Origin: Herpetosiphonaceae bacterium
GTDB lineage: Bacteria > Chloroflexota > Chloroflexia > Chloroflexales > Herpetosiphonaceae
NCBI GenBank assembly: GCA_013538855.1
Contig: JABXJS010000026.1
Coordinates: 1-37,947, forward strand
Reading direction: 5' to 3'
Length of the DNA stretch: 37,947 bases
Part shown: positions 32,492 through 37,947 of the stretch, piece by piece
Layout of the letters: the number at the start of each line of letters is the position of its first letter
How positions within the stretch are numbered: position 1 is the first letter of the stretch
Notes under the pieces: generated by a model
The model's database searches: none
Told to the model about the DNA's origin: nothing
What the model saw: only the letters and a program-made list of their open reading frames with translations
Made by a program: the position numbers and the translations under genes

Positions 32492-34102
32492 CTACATGCG
32501 AAAGACGCCGTAGCGCGGCGCGCCGGGCGTGGCCCAGTCCACGTTGTGCGCCACCGCCAGGCCCATGCTCAGCGCGCGGCGCGTGTCGCGCGGGTCGATG
32601 ATGCCATCGTCCCACAGGCGGGCGGTGGCGTAGTACGGCGAGGACTCCTGCTCGAACTTCTGGCGCGTCATCATCTGCATCATCTCGATCTGGCCCTGGT
32701 TTGGCTCCTGGCCGCGCGCCCTGGCCCGATCCTCCTGCACAATCCGCAGCACGCCCGCCGCCTGCTCGCCGCCCATCACGGCGATGCGGCTGTTCGGCCA
32801 CGTCCACAGGAAGCGCGGATCGTAGGCCCGCCCGCACATGCCGTAGTTGCCCGCGCCATACGAGCCGCCGACGATCACCGTGAACTGCGGCACCGTCGAG
32901 GTCGCCACCGCGTTGACCATCTTCGAGCCATGCTTGATGATGCCATCGCGCTCGTACTTGGTGCCGACCATAAAGCCCGTGATATTCTGCAGGTAGATCA
33001 GCGGCGTGCGCGACTGGTTGCACAGCTGGATGAACTGCGCCGCCTTCATGGCACACTCCGAGAACAGCACGCCGTTGTTGCCGATGATGCCCACCGGGTA
33101 GCCGTCGATGTGCGCATGGCCCGTCACCAGCGTCGGGCCGTAGTCGCGCTTAAACTCCAGCCACTCCGAGCCGTCGACGATCCGCGCGATGATCTCGCGC
33201 ACATCAAACGGGATGCGCGGGTTGGCCGGTATCACGCCCAGCAGCTCGTCGCTGGCGTACAGCGGCGCGCGCGGGGTGCTGCGCCGGTCGGCCAGCGCCT
33301 TGCGCCGATTCAGCTGCGCCACGATCTCGCGGCAGATGCGGATGGCGTCGGCGTCGTCCTCGGCGGTGTAGTCGCTCACGCCCGACACGCTGCCATGCAT
33401 CGCGGCCCCGCCCAGCGTCTCGTCATCGACCTCCTCGCCGGTCGCCATCTTCACCAGCGGCGGCCCGCCCAGAAACACCTTGGCCTGGTCGCGCACCATC
33501 ACCACGTAGTCGCTCATGCCCGGCACGTAGGCCCCGCCCGCCGTCGACGAGCCAAACACCAGCGCGATCTGCGGGATACCCTGCGCCGACATGCGCGCCT
33601 GGTTGGCAAAGCCGCGCCCGCCGATGTCGGCGAAAAACTCGGCCTGATACAGCAGGTTGGCCCCCGCCGACTCCACCAGCGTGATGCACGGCAGCGCGTT
33701 CTCGGCGGCGATCTGCTGCGCCCGCAGCGACTTGTGCACGGTGATCGGGTACACCGCGCCGCCCTTCACCGTCGCATCGTTGACCACGATCATACACTCG
33801 GTGCCGCGCACCACGCCGATGCCCGTGATCTGCGACGCGCCCGGCGACTCGTCGTCGTACATGTCCCAGGCCGCCAGCGGCGACAGCTCCAAGAACGGCG
33901 TGCCCGGATCGAGCAGCAGCTCCAGCCGCTCGCGGGGCAGCAGCTTGCCCGCCGCACGAAACTTGGCCACGCCGCGCTCGCCGCCGCCGCCGCGCACCTG
34001 CGCCTGGCGCGCATTCAGCTCGGCCACCAGCGCCTCCATCGCCGCATAGCTCTCCTGGTACTCCGCCGCCCGCGGATTAATCGAGGTGTTCAGCACCGAC
34101 AT
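32492..34102 (-). CDS. Acyl-CoA carboxylase, carboxyltransferase (beta) subunit
   Basis: The start is the ATG at 34102 with GGGAGGG before it; an upstream in-frame GTG at 34114 lies inside that site. The 536-residue protein is a crotonase-fold carboxyltransferase that transfers CO2 from biotin carboxyl carrier to an acyl-CoA. The N-terminal domain has LVESAGANLLYQAEFF and GSSTAGGAYVPGMSDYVVMV, the C-terminal domain has NNGVLFSECAMKAAQFI and GGSYGAGNYGMCGRAYDPRF. GGAYVPGMSD resembles methylcrotonyl-CoA carboxylase beta subunits. No biotin-carrying alpha subunit gene is in the window, so the exact substrate (3-methylcrotonyl-, geranyl- or another acyl-CoA) is open. The acyl-CoA dehydrogenase 10 kb away could belong to the same leucine-type pathway. 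Confidence 0.92.
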   Translation of the reverse strand: MSVLNTSINPRAAEYQESYAAMEALVAELNARQAQVRGGGGERGVAKFRAAGKLLPRERLELLLDPGTPFLELSPLAAWDMYDDESPGASQITGIGVVRGTECMIVVNDATVKGGAVYPITVHKSLRAQQIAAENALPCITLVESAGANLLYQAEFFADIGGRGFANQARMSAQGIPQIALVFGSSTAGGAYVPGMSDYVVMVRDQAKVFLGGPPLVKMATGEEVDDETLGGAAMHGSVSGVSDYTAEDDADAIRICREIVAQLNRRKALADRRSTPRAPLYASDELLGVIPANPRIPFDVREIIARIVDGSEWLEFKRDYGPTLVTGHAHIDGYPVGIIGNNGVLFSECAMKAAQFIQLCNQSRTPLIYLQNITGFMVGTKYERDGIIKHGSKMVNAVATSTVPQFTVIVGGSYGAGNYGMCGRAYDPRFLWTWPNSRIAVMGGEQAAGVLRIVQEDRARARGQEPNQGQIEMMQMMTRQKFEQESSPYYATARLWDDGIIDPRDTRRALSMGLAVAHNVDWATPGAPRYGVFRM

Positions 34103-34344
34103 ACGCCCTCCCACGTGCTACAGGCCACAACGTCCCCCGATCATAGCAGAAAAGCCGCCGCTGTAGAGTCATCCCCTGCGCCAGCGCCGGCTCCGCGTGT
34201 GTTTTTTGATGAAGATTCGTCTGTGGTTCAACCCCCGTGGTGCGGCTGTGCGCCTGCGCTGGTGCCCGCCCACGCGCTCAATTGATCGGCTCCTTCACAC
34301 GCGGTCGGACCAGCTCTCTACGCCGCCTGCTGGCCGCCAGAGGA

Positions 34345-34521
34345 CGCAGCGCCACAGCGCTCTACGCGCCTAGCAGACAGTCGAGCAACGCGCTGCCGCC
34401 AACCCGCTGTCCGATCAACATATCCAGCGCTAGCTCGCCCGCCGTCAGGTGCGCAGGCACGAGATTGCGCGCGAACGGCCACTCCGACCAAGCGTGTTCA
34501 CATTGGCCGGATCGACAAAAG
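34345..34521. repeat. 177-bp tandem duplication, downstream copy
   Basis: Together with 34522-34698 this is a direct tandem repeat with a period of 177 bp, seen for example in the two copies of CTACGCGCCTAGCAGAC (34362 and 34539). The copies differ at scattered positions. It duplicates the 3' end of the decayed gene at 34539-34828. Confidence 0.9.
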
Positions 34522-34698
34522 AGGAGCGCCACAGCGTTCTACGCGCCTAGCAGACGGTCGAGAACCTCGCTGCCGCCAACCCGCTGCCCGGTCAAAATGT
34601 CCAGCGCTAGCTCGCCCTCCGTCAGGTGCGCAAGCACGAGATTGCGCTCGAACGGCCACTCCGACCAAGTGTGTTCACATTGGCCGGATCGACAAAAG
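34522..34698. repeat. 177-bp tandem duplication, upstream copy
   Basis: The copy that is joined to the 5' part of the decayed gene. It starts near GAGCGCCACAGCG and ends CGGATCGACAAAAGA. Confidence 0.9.
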
Positions 34699-34828
34699 AG
34701 TAGTAGGCATCAGGATGCTCTGCCTGTGATTTGGCGTAGCGTGTGCAGCGGGCCAGCGCCTGCGCCAGCCAAGGCGCATCCGGCAGCTCAGCCTGCGATG
34801 GTGGATCATACGGCTGCCAATCACGCAT
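34539..34828 (-). pseudogene. Frameshifted small gene with partly duplicated 3' end
   Basis: The minus-strand ATG at 34828 opens a frame reading MRDWQPYDPPSQAELPDA... up to YYSFVDPANVNT at about codon 53. The sense then moves into another frame that reads WSEWPFERNLVLAHLT and DILTGQRVGGSEVLDRLLGA and stops at 34541-34539; one missing base explains the shift. The tandem copy (34345-34521) repeats this second part with a stop at the matching place (34364-34362) and with many amino-acid changes, as expected for a drifting non-coding copy. The product family is not recognised. The expected full protein would have been about 97 residues. I see no SD at the start. Confidence 0.65.
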
Positions 34829-35090
34829 GAAATCGCCTGCTCAGGCGCTGCCTTCACGGCTTCCAGATCGGACGCTGAGCGGCTGAGCATTGTTGGCTGT
34901 CTAGCCAACGGCTCATGCCATCGCACCTGGGTGCTGGGGCTACGCCAGCAGGCGCTGCGCATAGAGCGGGCGGGCCGCTGCCGAAGCAGGCCCACGGCGC
35001 ACACAGCGGCGGCGCAACCACAGACGCGGCATCACCCAATACCCAACCACGGCAGCGCTCAGCTTCATGCTGCTGGCGGCGCAGTGTGCA
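34829..35090. other. Intergenic region with a stem-loop
   Basis: It lies between the ClC gene end (35091) and the decayed gene. The only structure is a hairpin GTTGGCT-GTCT-AGCCAAC (34892-34909) flanked by GAGC and GCTC that extend the stem, with no T-tract. No gene is supported. Confidence 0.5.
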
Positions 35091-36908
35091 TCAGCCGCGG
35101 GCCTTGAGGCGCAGCTTAAAGCGCTGGCTCAGCCAGCCGGCCTCAAGCTGGGTCTCGTCGTGCAGGCGCTGGGTGTGGGCGGCGATCACGTTGGCCCGCG
35201 AGAGGTAGCCGACAACCTGGCGCTGGTTGGCACGGCTGACCACAGGCAAGCGCCCGACGTTGGCCGCGAGCATGCGCGCCATGGCCGTCTCGACCGACTC
35301 GTCGGGATAGGTGACAATCAGCTCGCGCTGAGCGATATCGCGCACGCTGGTTGCCGCGTCAAGCGTCGCCAGCCCGTGCAGCACATCGCTGCGCGTGACG
35401 ATTCCGCACAACTCGTTGTCGCTATCGACAACAAACAGGCCGTAGTGGCGCGTCAGCTCAGGCGCGCCGGCCTGGATGCCCGCGACGACCTGGAGCGCCG
35501 GCAGCGTCTCCGCGATCAGCACCGGGTCGGTGTCCATCACGCTGGCGACCGTGACCATGTGCAGGACGTTGGTCTCGTACTCCTGGTGCACGCGAATGCC
35601 GGCGCGGTGCAGCTGCTCGGTCAGAATGGTGGTCGGCAGCCAGTGCGACACGATCGCATCGGCGATCACGCTGGTGATGAGCACAGGCAAGATCGACTCG
35701 TAGCTCTGGGTGATCTCAAACACAAAGATCACCGAGGCAAAGGTGGCGTTGGTGCAGCTGCCAAACACCGCCGCCATGCCCGCCATGGCAAAGGCCAGCG
35801 GCAGCGTGCCGCTGCTTGGAAACAGCCACAGCACCAGCGCACCAAACAGCGCGCCAATGATCGCCCCGATCATGAAAATCGGCGCGAGCGTGCCGCCAGA
35901 GGTGCCCGATCCTAGCGAGACCAGCCAGACCGCCGCCTTGGCCAGCAGCAGGAGCACCAAAAACTGCACCGGATACTGCGCATTGAGAATGTTTTCAATC
36001 AGATAGTAGCCTGGCCCAAACACATCGACGCCAGGATACAGCAGCGTTGGCACCATGTAGCCGACCACGCCAACAAACAGGCCGCCGATGGCCGGATGCA
36101 GGTACGTGCTGATCGGCAGGTGCTCGAACAGATCTTCCAGCCGGTAGAGCGCGCGCGTCAGCAGGATGCCAGCGCCGCCGCAGACGCAGCCCAGCAGCAC
36201 AAAGAAGATCAGGCTAAGCGGATGGCCAAACGTTGTATGCGCGACAGTGAAGATCGGCTTTGCGCCAAAAATTTGAATATAGATGCCGGTGGCAACGGTG
36301 CAGGCGATGGCGAGCGGCACAAACGAGCGCGTGCGAAACTCAAACAGCAGCAGCTCGATGGCAAACACAATTGCCGCAATCGGCGTGTTGAAGGTGGCCG
36401 CCAGCCCACCGGCAGCGCCGCAGGCGAGCAGCACCTTGCGCTCCGCCGCCGTCATATGCAGCAGCTGGCCAACCACCGAGCCAAGCGCCCCGCCGGTTTG
36501 GATGATCGGGCCTTCCGCGCCAAACGGCTGCCCCGAGCCAATCGAGATCGCGGCGCTGAGCGGCTTGAGCAGCGCAACCTTGGGCGCGACGCGGCTTTTG
36601 TTTTTCAGGATCGCCTCCATCGCCTCGGGGATGCCATGGCCGCGCACCAGCGGCGTGCCCCACTTGGCCATGGCCCCGATGATCAGGCCGCCGAGCGCAG
36701 GCACAACGATGATCAGCGCGCCGAGCGGGCTGCCCAGCGGGCTGACAATCTCTGCATTCAGCTGGCCGTAGTACAGCAGATGCGTCACGATGCCGATCAA
36801 ATTGTGGAGGATTTTCGCCGCGACGCCGGCCAGCGCGCCCACCACCACCGCCATCAGCGAGACTTTAACCAGATTGTATTGCGAGTGAATCTCTTCAGGT
36901 ACCAGCAT
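35091..36908 (-). CDS. ClC-family chloride channel or H+/Cl- antiporter with CBS domains
   Basis: The 605-residue protein has a ClC membrane part of about 410 residues followed by two CBS domains (about 455-585). In the ion pathway, the usual GSGIPE is replaced by GHGIPEA (starting at residue 90), and the gating glutamate is kept in GAEGP (Glu132) after GSGQPF. The conserved glutamate suggests exchanger-type gating; the Ser-to-His change affects the selectivity-filter position. The CBS pair (ASVMDTDPVLIAETLPALQVV and ELIVTYPDESVETAMARML, in part) would bind nucleotides and regulate the channel. AAAGGAG precedes the ATG at 36908. The gene stands alone. Confidence 0.92.
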   Translation of the reverse strand: MLVPEEIHSQYNLVKVSLMAVVVGALAGVAAKILHNLIGIVTHLLYYGQLNAEIVSPLGSPLGALIIVVPALGGLIIGAMAKWGTPLVRGHGIPEAMEAILKNKSRVAPKVALLKPLSAAISIGSGQPFGAEGPIIQTGGALGSVVGQLLHMTAAERKVLLACGAAGGLAATFNTPIAAIVFAIELLLFEFRTRSFVPLAIACTVATGIYIQIFGAKPIFTVAHTTFGHPLSLIFFVLLGCVCGGAGILLTRALYRLEDLFEHLPISTYLHPAIGGLFVGVVGYMVPTLLYPGVDVFGPGYYLIENILNAQYPVQFLVLLLLAKAAVWLVSLGSGTSGGTLAPIFMIGAIIGALFGALVLWLFPSSGTLPLAFAMAGMAAVFGSCTNATFASVIFVFEITQSYESILPVLITSVIADAIVSHWLPTTILTEQLHRAGIRVHQEYETNVLHMVTVASVMDTDPVLIAETLPALQVVAGIQAGAPELTRHYGLFVVDSDNELCGIVTRSDVLHGLATLDAATSVRDIAQRELIVTYPDESVETAMARMLAANVGRLPVVSRANQRQVVGYLSRANVIAAHTQRLHDETQLEAGWLSQRFKLRLKARG

Positions 36909-36981
36909 AAAGCGTAGTGCTCCTTTCTACCTGTGAAATTATATCGCAATACGATAATAAAGATTCAGCTTAAGTTTTTGC

Positions 36982-37031
36982 ACACACGCAGGACCGGCCC
37001 TGCGATGGTGTGTGGCCGGGCCTGCGTGTGG
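36982..37031 (-). terminator. Long hairpin between the WD40 and ClC genes
   Basis: CACACGCAGG-A-CCGGCC and GGCCGG-G-CCTGCGTGTG pair over about 16 bp with one mismatch, about 25 nt after the stop codon of the WD40 gene. The following minus-strand sequence TGCAAAAACTT has no T-tract. Coordinates are approximate to within a few bases. Confidence 0.5.
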
Positions 37032-37055
37032 AAAGCGGAGTAAGCGTGCGTGGAA

Positions 37056-37862
37056 CTACTTGGCGGCGGGAAAGGCTGGGCACACCGCGACGTACGCGTT
37101 ATCGGGCAAGTACTGCTGCCACTCATCTAGCGTAAGATTGCGCTTGGCCTGCGCGCAGCCCTGCTCGATCAGCGACTCGAGCGTGCGCGTCAGCTTGATC
37201 GTCTGGTCCTGGGAGCCAGAGATAAGCGTGCGGCCGTCGGGGGTGTAGGCCAGCGCCGTCACTTTGCCCTGGTGCGGGCGCAGGATGCGCCTGGGATTGG
37301 CCAGCGTGTCCAGGGACCAAACCTCTACTGCGCCCTCGGTGGTGCCAACAGCAAAGCTTGCGGCAGTTGGGCTAGCGGCGAGGGCGGCAATCGAGCCAGA
37401 GGCGTTCGTCGCGGCCTTGAAGTGCAGCTCGCCGTCGGCCAGCGTCCACAGCTCAATGACCCAGCTGCTGCTTGTGACAATGACGGTTGTACTGTCGGCG
37501 CTCACCGCTAGGCCGGTCGTCACCTGCGTATGTTTCGTCGATGTGCGCAGCGGCGGGGCGCTGAGGTTATCCAGCGCCCATAGGCTGATGGTTGTGCCCG
37601 AGGCGGCCAGCAGATAGCGGCCATCGCCAGTAAAGGCCAAATACGCCAGAAACGAATTGTGGCCGCTCACGCTCAGGCGCTGTGGGGCAGCGCTAAGGTT
37701 TGCCACATCCCACACCAGGATCACGCCATCCCAGTCGATTGTGGCAAAGAAGCGGCTGTCAGCGCTGAAGGCGCTGGCTCCGACCGTCGTCTGGTGCCCA
37801 GTGAGCCGCTGCGGGTCTGCCGCCAAATCGTGGGCATCCCAGAGATAGACATACTCAGTAGA
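37056..37862 (-). CDS. WD40-repeat protein, N-terminally interrupted by an in-frame stop
   Basis: The frame is open from 37862 to the stop at 37056, with a possible start TTG at 37826 but no ribosome binding site. It encodes about four and a half WD40 blades (ending VILVWD, ISLWAL, VIELWT, VEVWSL and TIKLTR) and a C-terminal tail that ends CPAFPAAK. The first coding stretch STEYVYLWDAHDL is the end of a blade whose beginning lies upstream. In the same frame, a TGA at 37865-37863 cuts this blade, and codons up to the window edge (at least 27) continue in frame before it. So the gene is probably split by a stop mutation or a sequencing error. WD40 proteins of this kind are scaffolds; the partners are unknown. 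Confidence 0.7.
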   Translation of the reverse strand, partial: STEYVYLWDAHDLAADPQRLTGHQTTVGASAFSADSRFFATIDWDGVILVWDVANLSAAPQRLSVSGHNSFLAYLAFTGDGRYLLAASGTTISLWALDNLSAPPLRTSTKHTQVTTGLAVSADSTTVIVTSSSWVIELWTLADGELHFKAATNASGSIAALAASPTAASFAVGTTEGAVEVWSLDTLANPRRILRPHQGKVTALAYTPDGRTLISGSQDQTIKLTRTLESLIEQGCAQAKRNLTLDEWQQYLPDNAYVAVCPAFPAAK

Positions 37863-37947
37863 TCACAGGATTGGCTCGGGTGGCGTGTAGGGTCGGTACG
37901 GTGCGAGCGGGATAGCCCGAACCATGCCGTAGATGGCCGTTACGGCA
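37863..37947 (-). pseudogene. In-frame upstream part of the WD40 gene, ends at TGA
   Basis: The minus-strand frame that ends at TGA 37865-37863 reads AVTAIYGMV...PPEPIL before the stop and is in phase with the WD40 frame that follows. The order (AVTAI, then IL-stop-STEYVYLWD) matches one WD40 blade with a stop where a small residue is expected. It continues beyond the window. Confidence 0.45.

Noticed and set aside
32546-34285. 579-codon plus-strand frame opposite the carboxylase gene
   Set aside because: The sequence is Arg/His-rich without domains, whereas the minus strand is an unambiguous carboxyltransferase.
1-37947. tRNA, rRNA, insertion sequence or phage genes
   Set aside because: None could be recognised on either strand by motif or by protein similarity.

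Overview
The window is GC-rich, carries no transposase, phage, CRISPR or RNA genes that I can see, and looks like a chromosomal segment of a Chloroflexota-type bacterium. That assignment is an inference from gene style: compact SD-led genes, a short ArgA beside ArgJ, STAND/TPR regulators, WD40 proteins and P/T-rich lipoproteins. No marker gene settles it.

Layout. (1) 1-2500, minus strand: the start of a P/T-rich secreted protein cut by the window edge, a 179-bp tandem repeat, two copies of a perfect hairpin, and a P/T/W-repeat lipoprotein. (2) 2504-11021, minus strand: a nearly complete arginine operon in the order leader peptide-argC-argB-nudix-argA-argG-argJ-argH-argF, lacking only argD and the carbamoyl-phosphate synthase genes. 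(3) 11081-20060: an FkbM methyltransferase, a very large secreted protein preceded by a small acidic protein, a divergent XRE-STAND-TPR regulator, and an unknown protein. (4) 20216-23857: a flavin monooxygenase, an acyl-CoA dehydrogenase and a 365-bp direct repeat. (5) 23858-27936, plus strand: a membrane protein, then an ABC-transporter/PadR operon with two small HAAS-like membrane proteins. (6) 27955-37862, minus strand: a molybdopterin oxidoreductase, an alpha/alpha-toroid protein, a TspO homologue, a STAS-like protein, an acyl-CoA carboxylase beta subunit, a decayed gene with a 177-bp internal duplication, a ClC chloride transporter and a WD40 fragment interrupted by a stop codon.

The most interesting item is upstream of argC. 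A near-consensus promoter (TTGACA, 17 bp, TATTAT; minus strand 11021-10993) should start transcription at or just before an ATG that opens a 35-codon reading frame with seven arginine codons (10983-10876). This frame is followed by a strong intrinsic terminator (10857-10817), and part of it (10915-10903) can pair with the 5' arm of that terminator. Together these form a textbook ribosome-stalling transcription attenuator for arginine synthesis, with the leader peptide apparently translated from a leaderless or almost leaderless mRNA. I see no T-box and no ArgR gene in the window, so attenuation may be the main control of the operon.

How the genes work together: ArgA or ArgJ makes N-acetylglutamate, ArgB and ArgC convert it towards N-acetylornithine (with an ArgD encoded elsewhere), ArgJ releases ornithine and recycles the acetyl group, and ArgF, ArgG and ArgH finish arginine. 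The ABC/PadR operon is probably a self-regulated export system. The remaining genes are mostly single units without a clear shared pathway.
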